From positions 2,294,001-2,358,000 of the forward strand of contig JAIUPT010000041.1 of NCBI GenBank assembly GCA_022315425.1: a stretch of DNA of 64,000 nucleotides, in the 5' to 3' direction. This document shows positions 1 to 10,428 of this stretch, in pieces; within the stretch, counting starts at the first letter, position 1; each line of letters opens with the position of its first letter. This DNA is from Pseudevernia furfuracea. Lineage: Eukaryota; Ascomycota; Lecanoromycetes; Lecanorales; Parmeliaceae. The position numbers and the translations under genes are program-made. The notes below the pieces were generated by a model. It was not told the DNA's origin. It ran no database searches and worked only from the letters and a program-made list of their open reading frames with translations.

Positions 1-1226
1 GTAAAGTATGTGACATGTGGTCCTTCAAGTGGCTCGGATCTCTTAGCTTTCATAGCCTCCTCGCTGTTCTTAATTGCAGCATAGATGTTGTTTATCAGCC
101 TAGCAATTGTGGTTGTTTGTTGAAGGATTGCAACACTACATGCAGGAATGTTGCTGCACGAGGTGACTATCTTGTTGCGGAGGGCTGTGTTCGACTGGAA
201 TTCGTAGTTTAGCCCTCTTTATATTTGACGAAGTTGTTGAATTATTTCGTTGAATACAGTCCCCTTGTTTTTGTCTGGACTGGCCCGAAGCAAGCCTCTG
301 AGGGTGATGCTATTTCATTCGCGGAGCATGTTGCGTCTATGTTCCTCCCCTTCGAAATGGCCTTGAAATCGATCCAAGAGTTGCTGTATTGTGAGGTTGA
401 TCCCTTGGCAGCTAGAATAGTAGTATTTTAACGCCATAGACTTCAGCATGGTTGGGAATGTTGTGTTAAGAATCTGCTGGGGGATCTGGGCTCTGGTGCA
501 GAGGTTCATGAATATGTTGAATTTGTAGCTAAGACTTTCGGTTGGACTCTCACCGTATTTCTCTTCGCTGGTGTACATCTTGGCGAGGGTTGTGAGTTCC
601 TTGCTGTGGCCATGGTTTTGCTTGGTATCGAAGTCTTGAATGACTTGGTAAGGCGAGGGAAGTAGGTGTGGTACTCGGTAATTTGGACCGTAGTTTGGGG
701 TGGGGGGAGGCTGGATTGGAGTGGTGTTGTCGATAATTGGTTGCTGGGTTTGCTGGAAAGATTGGACTGGTTGTATCGGCTGAGGATAGAAATGGGATTG
801 TTTTGGCGGAGGACGGTCTTCGTCGTCCTTTGGTCATGGTATTTCGTCTTGGATCACATTCGCCAATGCTTGGGCTATGGGAACCCCTCTCCCTTTTTTA
901 ACATAGACTTTATTGGTTCGTAGGCAGTCTCTTAACTCGGTGATATTGTCTTTGTCAAGAGCTTCAAAGCTCTCTTTGTCGAAGTGTTGAAAGTCGTCAG
1001 CAAAGACGTCGAAAAGCGTCTTTCATTTGTGTAACGTGTATTTTCGTATTCTCCAATGAACAAATTGTTCGAGTCTTTTTGCGGTGTTATCCATTGGTTT
1101 GACTTCTTTCTCGAGCATATTCTTTAGCTCACGCTCGGTCATAGACTCAGCCTTTAGGGTAGAAGGTTTTGAATCCATTGTGGTGGTGTGAAGCCCGATG
1201 ATGTTAAGGTGTTTATTGAGCGTCAC
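1..1226 (-). pseudogene. Gag region of an LTR retrotransposon, RIP-broken, cut by window edge
   Basis: One reading frame runs from an ATG at 1226 down to the window edge, interrupted by three TGA and one TAA stop (about 1023-1025, 835-837, 315-317 and 201-203). Each stop is explained by a C-to-T change of CGA or CAA on the coding strand. The frame carries the pattern of fungal retrotransposon Gag proteins: a proline/glutamine-rich linker, then a helical capsid-like core (segments TTFPTMLKSMALKYYYSS near 460, SITLRGLLRASPDKN near 290, and a C-terminal helix ending LINNIYAAIKNSEEAMK near 40). No zinc knuckle, protease or RT is in view because the element continues beyond position 1. Copia versus gypsy lineage cannot be decided. 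It would normally form the particle shell for reverse transcription; this copy is dead. Confidence 0.8.
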
Positions 1227-2931
1227 TCTGGGTTGGGAGGATGTGCGAGAGTGTATGAAAGGACGTGATGTGTGGAAGAACGTATTCCGGGGTAGAAATT
1301 GTAATTTTATTCAATCGTATCATCAAGAGAGCGGAATCGATTGAGTAACCATAGAACCGTGTGAAGATATCGTGACAATATCGGGACGGTCTTTCTTCAA
1401 GAGTATGCCTAGTTAATCTGTGTACTAATATTGAAGTACACTGATCAGTGTTGGTAAATATCCTGGTATGCAGTTACTGCTATGAGACCTATCACTGGTA
1501 TATGTATGCCTATGTGATGTCTAAAGAAGAAGAAGTCTATGTACAGAAATTGGTCTTCACATGTCAATGGGACTAAACCCCATTAGGACTAGCTCTGCCA
1601 AGTCTTGATGTTGACATTGTTTCGACAGATATCTCACGGATTGATAGGGCGTAAAAATTCAGAGGTTCAGCCTTAAGTTCGTGTGTATCGAATAGGGTAT
1701 CTTTTAATATCTTATCATTAGCTCTATAATATAATTAGATATCTTATCGTAGCTTAGATACCTAGATAGAATAGCTTCGATGACTTTTTAACCTTCAAAT
1801 TCACTTTCACCAAACTTCCTCACTGCTTTTAATAAAAACGCTATAAGAAGTATTAAGAAGAACGAGGGTAGAAGTACGGAAGCTTACAAGCTCGTTAAAG
1901 TCTAGTATTTCTTATCTGAACTTCTGAAGACATCCTTCCAAGCTATATCTCCCCTTTCCATCTCACCGAGCTGTCTATGCTGTGCTGTGCTGACAAATTC
2001 TTATTCAAGATTCGAACTCGCTGAAGAGTGCTCTTTTGATGAATTATTATCATCAGCAGCGGAGAGAGATTGGTTCAAGAGAGCAAGCAGGTGGAGAGTA
2101 AAATACCGGGAAGAAGATGAAAGATATTTCAATTTCGTGGTGAGACTATATATGCGCAACTTACACAAGGGAAATACTTGAGCTAAACTAGGCAGATGCA
2201 AGATGCAGATGAATGTACTATACATAATCAATGGCTTTATTGCCATAAGCTAGCTACTCGTATTTTCTTCCCAACAAGGTATTATATGCATCGTCAACTC
2301 TCTCCCGCTCTGTGCTGATTATACAATACAATATAATTCAGAAGGAACAGCTGCTTTTGCAAGGGAATAGTCACTTCCCGATCTGACTCCTGAGCGCTCT
2401 CTCCCCTTTCTAGCGTCATCATCAAATTGAGCGCGGGCCTTGCTTTTGCTTGAAACCAGCTTGTCTTACAAGACACTACCGAGTGAGACAACGTCAATGT
2501 CTTTGCTATCACAGCACTGGTGATTCATACCTCTCCTCCTATTTGAACAAGTTCTTGCTTTCTCATCTGCTCCCGTACGCACGTCAGAGACAATGCCCAG
2601 CAGAGGCCATGTTTCAGGCATAGAGGAGGCCTCAAAACGATGGAAAGTATCAATAAGAAATCACAAACGACAATGAGACTCACAAGTGTCTCAGAGGGGC
2701 ATTGTGTCGTACAATAAATATTTGGAATCCAAAGTTTCAGCCACTAGCCACTTTGCACCCTTCTTCCAGTCTTCTTCTTCCTTTCTCAACCCTTCAGCGT
2801 CGTTCTCCTTCATCATTGTCGCCTTCCTCGTACACGAACCGCCATTCCACCTGTTCTCGGACTGCACATCATCTGACTTTCTTCGTGGCAGTCGGTCAGT
2901 CAGTTGGTCGTCAGTCACTTTATCATCAGCC
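1227..2931. other. Leader/possible LTR of the retrotransposon, then intergenic DNA
   Basis: 1227-1620 lies upstream of the gag frame. On the minus strand a TGTCAACATC sequence begins near 1618 and could be the outer end of a 5' LTR, but I found no second LTR or target duplication to prove it. 1680-1770 is AT-rich. A 64-codon frame at 1987-2181 (+) has no recognisable features and no ATG. 2300-2931 is ordinary intergenic DNA that serves as the upstream region of the gene at 2932. Confidence 0.4.
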
Positions 2932-3858
2932 ATGCCACCCGTACGGAGACCACCCTTTCCAACCAAATCATTCCGCTACAACCCATTCCCCCGCCCATCA
3001 AGCCAGGTGGCACAATCATTCGGCCTTCAAATGGCAGACATGCACATGTTGCATTACTGGCGGCTCAAAACGAGCACTCTCGCCACGGGGTGCGCCGCGT
3101 CCGAAACATGCAAGCTCCTCAAAGACCACTTCAGCAAATACGACCGGGTTGGCGGCATCGATGTCTACATGGAACGATTGATTGAATGGGGCATCGACTT
3201 GAGCACGGTTTACAAAGAAGGCGGCGCGCTCGATGAGTGGGCCCGCTCTTTTGACTTCGTCCCGGGCAATGCCTTTGCGAGCGGCATGGCCGACGCTGCA
3301 AACAGATTGGTCCATGGCATCGAGGCTTCGGTTACCGGTGGGGGTGGTGGCTTGGGGCAACTCTTCTTCAGAGCGGTGCAGGTTGCGTGGGAAAATAAGA
3401 CGCCGATTGGGTGGGTGGTTTTGGTACTCGCGGCACAAATGGGTATGATGCTTTGGAAAGGTCGGCGGTCGAGGGGATTGAACGCCCATGCCATCAATCA
3501 GGCGAGTGAAGAGGACGACGACGGCGACGATGGCGATGGTGATGGTGATGGTGATCAAGGTGGCCAGATCATGTGTCGGGTGAGGCTAGACAAAGCGAGT
3601 GACGGCCAGCGCACGGCAAAGGTAACAAAGGCTCTACCGCGGTGGGTATGGGGCTATTTTCTTTCGGGGGGAAAGGGGAAGGGGAAGGAGAAGGGGAAAG
3701 AAGTACAGGTAACTCCCAATGGCAAAGTTCGTCTTCGAGTCTGTTTTCCGTCGATGGGGAAGAGGGGGAAGGGTGGGAAGACTGGCTGGTTTGGGGCTGA
3801 TCAGGTTGAGTTTGTGAATGGAGTAAAATTCAATGGGCATGATCTAAGGAAGAGGTAA
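2932..3858 (+). CDS. Hypothetical single-pass membrane protein, acidic Gly/Asp repeat
   Basis: 308 aa, single exon. I chose the ATG at 2932 (context CAGCCATGC, good fungal initiation context) over the upstream ATG at 2686, which adds 82 low-complexity residues. Residues 1-156 are a proline/arginine-rich start and a helical region with two cysteines (54 and 60) and a WGIDLSTVY segment. Residues 157-176 (TPIGWVVLVLAAQMGMMLWK) form the only membrane segment, followed by RRSRG, so the C-terminal part is probably cytosolic. Residues 193-208 are an acidic Asp/Gly tract from a GATGGT-type repeat, and the tail is rich in Gly-Lys. I recognise no family. It is the first of four neighbouring genes with one membrane segment each. 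Confidence 0.7.
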   Translation: MPPVRRPPFPTKSFRYNPFPRPSSQVAQSFGLQMADMHMLHYWRLKTSTLATGCAASETCKLLKDHFSKYDRVGGIDVYMERLIEWGIDLSTVYKEGGALDEWARSFDFVPGNAFASGMADAANRLVHGIEASVTGGGGGLGQLFFRAVQVAWENKTPIGWVVLVLAAQMGMMLWKGRRSRGLNAHAINQASEEDDDGDDGDGDGDGDQGGQIMCRVRLDKASDGQRTAKVTKALPRWVWGYFLSGGKGKGKEKGKEVQVTPNGKVRLRVCFPSMGKRGKGGKTGWFGADQVEFVNGVKFNGHDLRKR

Positions 3859-3893
3859 AGGTAGAGGTAGAGGAAGAGGAAGAGGAAGAGGGT
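3859..3893 (+). repeat. GGTAGA/GGAAGA purine microsatellite
   Basis: A short tandem purine repeat (AGGTAGAGGTAGAGGAAGAG continuing) directly follows the stop codon of the 2932 gene. No function is implied. The 3894-4082 stretch that separates the convergent genes holds only AT-moderate 3' flanking DNA. Confidence 0.8.
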
Positions 3894-4082
3894 ATCTTTG
3901 TTATTTTCAAACGTACTTCATGAACGTTTCAATCTTTAATTGAACCCTACAGTAAGTAACCCTTGGAACGTTTCGGTTTCAAGTAGATATAGATGTATAA
4001 AAGGAAGCCAGATTGACCTTTATTATCAATATATGCGGACGGTGGACCCAGTCACAATCACCATAGCTATCTGTTCAAAAGA

Positions 4083-5348
4083 TTAAGGTAGGTAAGATTG
4101 CCTAGTCTCTAGTTCCATCTTTTCTAACATCCTCTCCATGGCATGTGCATCCTCAAACTGCGCAACGACATCATCAACGTGCAGATCCAACCTGTGGTCT
4201 TTCCAACTGACGCCGGGAATCTCCAACACCCCCTCCTGAACTAACATGTGATCGATTGCCACCGCTAAAGCCAGCCATATCGGCCCATGTCCATGAGTGC
4301 CAAAGTGACGGAGCTCGACGGCCGGGCACGGGGGCGCAATCCCCCGGCTGCCATTTACGTTGCCAGTGTAACAGATGGGGCAAGAGTAGAGATAGGTGAC
4401 CGCGTGAATCATCTCGTGGAGTAAGTGGGAGAGAATCTTGGCCAAGTTGTGAGGCGTATGATCGAACTGGAGTGGAGAGATGTTGGGTGCGAATGTGGGG
4501 TAAACCGAAATCATGACTGGCGGCGCTATCTTGATGGCGGAAAATCGGAGAGGACTTGTGCAGATGAGTCGCGGAAGCATCACCGTACCCGCCTGACCTG
4601 AGAGCGCTCGTGCCTCCTCCGCCTGGATGTCGGTCTTGAGGGGAACGGAGTTAAGGAAAGCGTTGCCATGACCTAATGTGTTATGGAAGAAGAGGAGGTT
4701 GAAGGCTTCGGCTGGACAGGAAAGATTCAGAGGCTGCGTCAGAGTCTGACCGAAGCGTGGGTAGGTGCACGTGAACCACAGGTCCAGTCCCTTCCGTTGA
4801 ATCGGCGTCAGACTAGAGAGGTTGAATGTAGGCTTGTAGGAGGTCCGGAGAAGGGAGGAGATGAATGAGGCTTGACGTGCTTGGAGAAGACGCGGCCGAT
4901 GGTCCCAAAAGAATGTCATAACATCCTCGGGGAAATACGTCACTGGCGCCTCATGCTGGCCAAGGTTCAAGGTGTTCCTCATGCAGAGCCCGTAGTCTCC
5001 TTCAGTCGCGGATGGGCAATTGGCCATGTTGATGTCGTCCTGAATGGAGCGGTGAAATGTGTCGGGTACTGGAGCGCCGGCTTGAGCATAGGCTTCGCCG
5101 TGAAGACGGTGACATTGCTTCTCCTCGGTAACCGGACCGATGGAATGTAGCACCAGTCCAACCAGTGCAAGAAGACCAATGCCTAGAAGAAGCCTGATAA
5201 GTATGATTTCAACTTTATCTTCGTCTTCCGGATTCGCTTTTCCCCCAACTCGTACTTTTTCTCTTGTTCTTGTATTTGAGGGCCTGCCTGATAGGTCTAA
5301 AGATGGAGGCTTGTCGTCTTTTGATGACGCAGGGCGACGTGGAGGCAT
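4083..5348 (-). CDS. Membrane-anchored SprT-like zinc metalloprotease (putative)
   Basis: 421 aa from the ATG at 5348 (MPPRRPASSKDD). The frame is open for 24 more codons upstream, but those are encoded by an ATTGG microsatellite and are unlikely to be used. Residues 1-45 are charged and Ser/Pro-rich; 46-70 (EIILIRLLLGIGLLALVGLV...) are one membrane segment, so the large C-terminal part is probably luminal or extracellular (type II topology). The catalytic signature HEMIH is at 311-315 and a second histidine cluster, GTHGHGPIW, is at about 350-358. HExxH followed by an HGxxW-like motif is the SprT arrangement of zinc ligands. Between them lie cysteines (PICYTG, PPCP). SprT/Spartan proteins are normally soluble and cut DNA-protein crosslinks; a membrane-anchored form would need another substrate. 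Function is inferred from motifs only. Confidence 0.75.
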   Translation of the reverse strand: MPPRRPASSKDDKPPSLDLSGRPSNTRTREKVRVGGKANPEDEDKVEIILIRLLLGIGLLALVGLVLHSIGPVTEEKQCHRLHGEAYAQAGAPVPDTFHRSIQDDINMANCPSATEGDYGLCMRNTLNLGQHEAPVTYFPEDVMTFFWDHRPRLLQARQASFISSLLRTSYKPTFNLSSLTPIQRKGLDLWFTCTYPRFGQTLTQPLNLSCPAEAFNLLFFHNTLGHGNAFLNSVPLKTDIQAEEARALSGQAGTVMLPRLICTSPLRFSAIKIAPPVMISVYPTFAPNISPLQFDHTPHNLAKILSHLLHEMIHAVTYLYSCPICYTGNVNGSRGIAPPCPAVELRHFGTHGHGPIWLALAVAIDHMLVQEGVLEIPGVSWKDHRLDLHVDDVVAQFEDAHAMERMLEKMELETRQSYLP

Positions 5349-5736
5349 GATGAGAGGGTTAGAGGGGAGGATTGGATTGGATTGGATTGGATTGAATGGC
5401 GAGGATAAGCGGATGAGCAAGGAAGGTCAGGAGTTTGGAGGAGAGGGTTGAGCGGTTGAGGGTGCTCTACGCGAGGAATGCATCTCTTCAATTCCGATTC
5501 CGTCAAAAGGTCAGGGGAGGTAGAGGTAGTAGATGAATGCATCTCTGAATAGTAATATGATGAAGATGAAAGATGGAAGATGAAAGATGAAAGATGAAAG
5601 AATCTACCTACATTACTTTACGAAAACGGATAAAGTTAGGTTTAGGGTTCGGATTAGGGTTAGGGCTGTTCACATAATAGAATAAGAGAACAAGCAAGAC
5701 AACAAGAGAGCAAAAGAGCCAGAGAGCAAGCAAGCA
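5349..5736. promoter_or_regulatory. Shared divergent promoter region with telobox
   Basis: About 390 bp lies between the start codons of the divergent genes at 5348 (-) and 5737 (+). It holds a run of ATTGG units (about 5368-5394), a GATGAAA-type repeat (about 5562-5600), and at 5635-5667 a telomere-like block (GTTAGGTTTAGGGTTCGGAT and then TTAGGGTTAGGG). Telobox-like TTAGGGTT elements are known binding sites for telobox proteins in fungal and plant promoters. Use here is inferred. Confidence 0.5.
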
Positions 5737-6825
5737 ATGGACATAGATGGTCATGACCATAATCATATTACGATTACCTCCGCTGGAGCAGACACAGACA
5801 CACACACAGACACAGGCACAGACACACAAGCTCGACTGAATACTCGCAATCTCGCAATCTTCTCATTATTCTACATCATCCTCGCCCCGGTCATCCTCTT
5901 CGTCAGCTACATCCTTACTCTTTCTATCTACCAAAGCGCATGGACCAACTATTATACAGCACAGCAGGCTGTCCCCAAGGCCCGGCTTTCACACCAAGCT
6001 TTCGCTCCCCTGACAATCAACTACAGCATTCACCTACCTCTCCTCAACACCCTCAACACTTCCGCTTCCTTCCCTCCCTCGTCCTTCCCAGCCTTGACCA
6101 CCATCACCAACGACCACCTCACTCTCCTTCACACACTCACTCTTAGCGCCTTGCCCTGTATTCTCCTCGACTCCTCCTCCTCCTCCTCTGCCTCCCTTCA
6201 CAATCCCACAAACATCTGGTATACGTCCTCCGCCGCAACCAATGCATCTACCGCGTTGGGTAATCTAGACGACTATTACGACGAGCTCCTCCCCCACTAC
6301 GAGCAACTCCTCTCCTCCGCACTGAAGTCAGAGCAAGCATTGCGCCCACCCTGGTTCAAGGCTCTCTTATGCACACCCAACAACGCTTTGGTGACGCGGT
6401 ACTTCACCGACATCTGTCCGTTCGAGAGCGACATCAAACGGTATACCCACGCGAAAGCTTGGGTAGCGACAGTGGAAGTCGGGATCGAAGCAGCCGAACA
6501 CGAGAAGAGTACCATTGCTCGGAGAGAGAAGGAGGTCCGAAAGTTGGAGAAGGAGTTGACGTTATTGGGGATAAGATTGCGAAAGGGGGAGACGGTGGGA
6601 GAGGATGATATGAAGCAGTGGTACTTCGAGAATGTTGCGCTGGTCGGGGGCCAGGTCTGGGGGGTTTTTGTTCAAGAGTTCGAGAGGCTGGATTGTACTA
6701 GGGATGGCGCCAAGGTGGATTTGGAGGCAGATGAGGATACGATAAAGGAGAGGGATGGGTATCGGTCAGCAAGCAAGGAGGAGGAGGGGGAGGGATGGAA
6801 GGTGGAGGAGATCTGGACAACATGA
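5737..6825 (+). CDS. Hypothetical membrane protein with coiled coil
   Basis: 362 aa, single exon, start MDIDGHDHNH. Residues 18-30 are a Thr/Asp repeat encoded by a CACAGA microsatellite. Residues 39-65 (LAIFSLFYIILAPVILFVSY...) form the only membrane segment. The rest is probably extracytosolic: a Ser/Thr/Leu-rich section with candidate N-glycosylation sites (NYS, NTS, NAS), an S-rich run from a TCC repeat, and cysteines at LCTPN and DICPF. Residues about 248-282 (EKSTIARREKEVRKLEKELT) are a strongly charged coiled coil. No known family is recognised. Its layout of short tail, one membrane helix and large outer domain matches the genes at 4083 and 10429. Confidence 0.7.
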   Translation: MDIDGHDHNHITITSAGADTDTHTDTGTDTQARLNTRNLAIFSLFYIILAPVILFVSYILTLSIYQSAWTNYYTAQQAVPKARLSHQAFAPLTINYSIHLPLLNTLNTSASFPPSSFPALTTITNDHLTLLHTLTLSALPCILLDSSSSSSASLHNPTNIWYTSSAATNASTALGNLDDYYDELLPHYEQLLSSALKSEQALRPPWFKALLCTPNNALVTRYFTDICPFESDIKRYTHAKAWVATVEVGIEAAEHEKSTIARREKEVRKLEKELTLLGIRLRKGETVGEDDMKQWYFENVALVGGQVWGVFVQEFERLDCTRDGAKVDLEADEDTIKERDGYRSASKEEEGEGWKVEEIWTT

Positions 6826-8335
6826 TAGTTGTGCTATACGCTACTTGACGCGGGATCTGCAAACGTACTGAGCGAGCGTAGCGACTACTTCCACCTTGCA
6901 GCCTTCGTTGTGTTCAGGTAAGCCAGGTCAAGCTACTCAACACCTCACGTACCTGCAAGGGTTTCGCAAGCTAAGAACACACACAGAACGCAGATCCGCC
7001 GCACAACACCTACAAGAGACTATCTCGCGACTATTCGCACCTGAAGCGCAGCCGGTATGAAGAGATAGATATGAAATCGATCCAACAGCCTCTCGATATC
7101 CACTCAGCCATCGCGGCGTGAACGTCTTCTCGAACCCCGTGTCGCGCTGCTATATATCACACGGATGAGGGCAATAATCAAAGCGCCTGCGGTAGCGATC
7201 GAATTTCCGACGTTACCTCTAAGCGTAACAGACGTCAATAGCGCTCAGCGTACTCACTGTGCCCTCTCGTATATCGAGCGCTAGCTTCTCGAATAGAAGC
7301 ACTTCATCTATACAGCAATAGCCCGCTTCGCTCACATCGGGCAATAGGTCGTCAGCCGCGTCGAGTAGAAAGAGAAACTCGAGCTCGAAGTCAAAACGAT
7401 GAGCTCGATCATCATTAGACTCTCATATTCCTTTGAAGCCACAGCTAGTTCCAGCAGTCGAACAATAAGAATAAGTAGTTATGCTGAAATTCTCATGTCG
7501 CATCATGCAACGTGATAAGTAAATTCCAGAAGATCAGCTTTCTTAATTGCGATAGTCGCCTCTTTGTTTCGTAGTAGAGTAGCTATACGTACAAATATCG
7601 GTCTCGCTGCCCGTGTGGAAAATCGCCATACATATTTCAGCGAGATATGTTCCCCCAAAAAATCAGTCGTCTCAATAATCGGTTTCTCTCTTTAAGTAGC
7701 AGTAGTAGCCGCCGTACAACAAGAAGAGCCTCCTCGCCTTTTTGGGGGATCGCTAAAAAAAAAAAAAAAAAAAAAACACAGCAATAATGTATATATCCCA
7801 TTAGCGATTTCTTTGCTGCTCGTGAAGATCCGCCCCCCTTTCTTTCGAGCAAACAAACAAAACCGCAACCATCGCCTCATATCGATTCGCCAATTAATTA
7901 GCTAACTCTATAAAGGCGCCGGTCGAACTTGCAGGATATTTCTTCTTCTCATTGACGTCCCCGCCCCCAGAAAACCTAGAGGTAAAGTGGTATCGTAGCA
8001 AAGCTGTCTCTCTCCTCTCCGCCGGGCGGGCCGCCCAGTGTGCAGCGCGCCGTTCTTTTTTTTTTTCCCTTACTGTTGCCTTTGAAAGATTTTTTCAGGG
8101 AGAAAAAAAATAAAAGCCCGATTTTCTTGTTTTTTTGGATAAAGATTTTGTGTGGATGGATGTAAAAAAGGTTTTTTTTTCGGGCAGTGCGATGGGGATG
8201 TTAAAATCAACGAAACTGAAAGCAACGATGCAGTAAGCTCCGGGATGAATTGAGCTCGATATATATATATATTCCATGCTGAAGTCATGTGGGTGGTCGG
8301 TTTTAAAATAGGAATTCGAGAATTATTCTTTTTAC
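6826..8335. other. No intact gene; coding-like remnant and poly(A) tract
   Basis: Around 7250-7500 on the minus strand there are two open stretches in different frames (LLELAVASKEYESLMMIEL and FLFLLDAADDLLPDVSEAGY) followed by a GTGAGT...TTAG intron-like segment. This may be an eroded gene, family unknown. At 7755-7776 there is a run of 22 A, and 8040-8190 has several poly-T/poly-A runs. I see no complete open frame, RNA gene or clear mobile element here. Confidence 0.35.
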
Positions 8336-9949
8336 TTATGAAAGGGAGAGAGATAAGTAAAGTAAAATCGAGAATAAAATGGGATCGAACGGAGCTAGAG
8401 ACTTCGTATGCTCATGGATGTCCTTGCGCTCTGATCTTCTATCACCAGAGTCGTAGATGTAACAGAGGCGACCTTCGATACTAAGACTTGTTTTATGAAT
8501 GCCTGTAGTTTCATAGCAGCCTCTAAGTAACATTTCGTCCGGCATGGTGCTTTCGTAGAATAAGATGTCGATGTTCTCTAGAAGGCTATTCAAGTCAGTG
8601 ACATTTCAATACTCAAGTTCTCGGATGACTCTCTTACTAAAGGACTGTCTCACTCCACGCCGCGTCTCTCCCATTTACTATTGCACTTCGTATAGCTAGT
8701 TTCGACCAGAGAGCTGTCAAAGCACGATAGCGTCTAAGAGTCGGGATGAGTGTCAAATCTCGTGTAGTGTATTTCAGGGTCTCATAATGCTGACTGTGTT
8801 AGAGTAGTCCATGTAAAGCTTTCTGACAGGATAAGCATCTCAATTTGGGAACGAACCTCGACATCTTCACTTGATATTCGATTTCGATACGGCCTTGCGT
8901 TTCTTGAAAACGTCAACAAGGTCATGTATTACAGACTCTCTCGCTCTTCGATGTTCTAGATTAGTGAAGCCTTTGCCAAGTCTCATTTGAAGATGGTGAT
9001 ATATCGTGATTTTCCCAGCCGCCGATGCTTCTGGTGCAGCACTTTTGTTAGTCCTAGATTAAGGTTCAACGCAAGCTTACTGAAGTCGTACCTAGCAGTA
9101 TAATCTTCTTAGATTCGAGAAACGTCTCATCGACGGTAGTTGAAACCCTTCTACTCCGTTGATCAACTGGATCGGATCCCAAGCTGTGATCAAACGACTG
9201 CGCACTATTGCCGAAAGACACTCCCTTGCCAGTTTCTATAGGTTCTGACTCAGTTTCAGAAAGACTATCTTCTTGTTCATGAGCTAGTCGGTCCATGACT
9301 AGAGCCTGAGCCTTTATACAAATAGAGTCTCTCTCATAACCTGTGAGAATGTAATAATGACCGTTCCACAATTCTTGAGACGAGGTCGACAGGCCGATGA
9401 CGGAAATTTCGGATATATTCGCAAGGCTCAAGCCAGACAGGCAGGACCAGCCCACCGTATGTATTACAGATGAAGCTGTGAACCACGTTGAGTTCCTCTT
9501 CGTAGCTCGCCCGTATGGACGGGAATTTTTCAGGTCTTGATCAAACGTGAAGCTAAAGGCGGGCCCTTGATAATCGGTTGACTCCTTGCCAGCATCCTGA
9601 GCGTTTTCCTTGACGGTCTCCGATGATTCGCTATGTATCTCTTCTTCAAGTCGTTTGCGGCTCTCACGATGTTATTATCTCTATCTATATCCGGGACTTT
9701 GAAGGTTGAAGCTACATCTCTAGGTTTGTCATTCGATGAGAAATCTCCAGGGTTGCTCTCTAGGATCAGCTGGATCAGAGTCGTGAGCTGACCCGCAGAC
9801 GATTGAGCTTGTTCAATGAAAGTGCTGGCGCAACATAGCAATCAGTCTCGCCATGCGTAGTATTGTACCAATTTGTCTTACCACGTCAGCGTCACCAGCA
9901 TAAGACTTAGCTTAGATGTGATTGCATAGAATTTACTGGTCATTTCCAT
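8336..9949 (-). CDS. G-protein alpha-like protein with fungal N-terminal extension, truncated after switch II
   Basis: Six exons can be joined in frame (9949-9882, 9824-9716, 9662-9092, 9030-8871, 8793-8638, 8585-8336), giving 437 aa; introns are 52-77 bp with GT...AG ends. Exon phases all agree, which argues for a real gene; the second intron is the weakest call. Residues 1-249 are an extension with a glutamate-rich coil and the segment SGLSLANISEISVIGL. From about 250 the protein follows G-alpha: a degenerate P-loop EASAAGKIT (canonical GxGESGKST), GKGFTNLEHRRA, then ETTGIHKT (TTGI at 381-384, switch I) and DSGDRRSERK (400-409, for DVGGQRSERK, switch II). The TTGI-to-D spacing equals that of G-alpha. 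Key residues are lost: P-loop Ser is Ile, switch-I Arg is Cys, switch-II Gln is Arg. The NKxD and TCAT motifs are absent because the frame ends in low-complexity DNA. It may be an inactive regulator or a pseudogene. Confidence 0.7.
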
Positions 9950-10428
9950 ACGGGAAATGACTTAGACTATATACTCACACACTTATGGGTTTCACACCCT
10001 CTTGTATTTTTACCTCCTTAGAGCATTATCTAGTCGGCCTGTACTGCTCCTTGAAAATTAACCCTAACCCTAAGTGACTTTCTTCTGCCAAGAGTTGCCA
10101 TTTGCTTTGTGCCCACCTACTCTACTCTCTACTTTACATTACTCGTACACTCCGACGGAAATGGAAATGGAAATGGAAATGGAATTGACTGTTTCCGTTA
10201 CAGACACTGCGCACATACTCTACGTGTACTCTACAAGCTCACTCCAGTCATCCTCCCTTGCAAGCTCGTCCGAATGGCCTCCGTACCTCCTCCCGAGCCT
10301 GAAAACCTTCCCAAGGACTACCACTGACTCCAGCAACAGTTAGCATACATGGACGATGCCGCCCATCCCTACTTCCCTTATCGCATACTACCGACATACC
10401 TAGGCTAGAGAGATGCTTCATCCTCGCT
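9950..10428. promoter_or_regulatory. Intergenic region with telobox and GGAAAT repeat
   Basis: This is the 479-bp region between the G-alpha-like start and the start of the 10429 gene. It contains TTAACCCTAACCCTAA at 10058-10073 (telobox-like) and a GGAAAT tandem repeat at about 10158-10184. Short open frames at 10074-10343 overlap the repeat and show no protein features. Confidence 0.5.

Noticed and set aside
2686..2931. 82-residue N-terminal extension of the 2932 gene
   Set aside because: It is Ser/Phe-rich and low complexity, while the ATG at 2932 has a much better initiation context.
5349..5420. 24-codon upstream extension of the SprT-like protein
   Set aside because: It is encoded by the ATTGG microsatellite and gives repetitive residues; the ATG at 5348 is more likely.
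7755..7776. Poly(A) tail of a retroposed gene or SINE
   Set aside because: The preceding sequence has no recognisable SINE, LINE or gene 3' end and no target duplication was seen.
9530..9841. Separate 103-codon gene upstream of the G-alpha-like part
   Set aside because: Its first half belongs to exon 2 and the second half is a shadow of exon 3 in another frame once introns are placed.
10058..10073. Telomere end
   Set aside because: Only two or three units lie in unique DNA with genes on both sides, so it is an interstitial telobox-like block and not a chromosome end.
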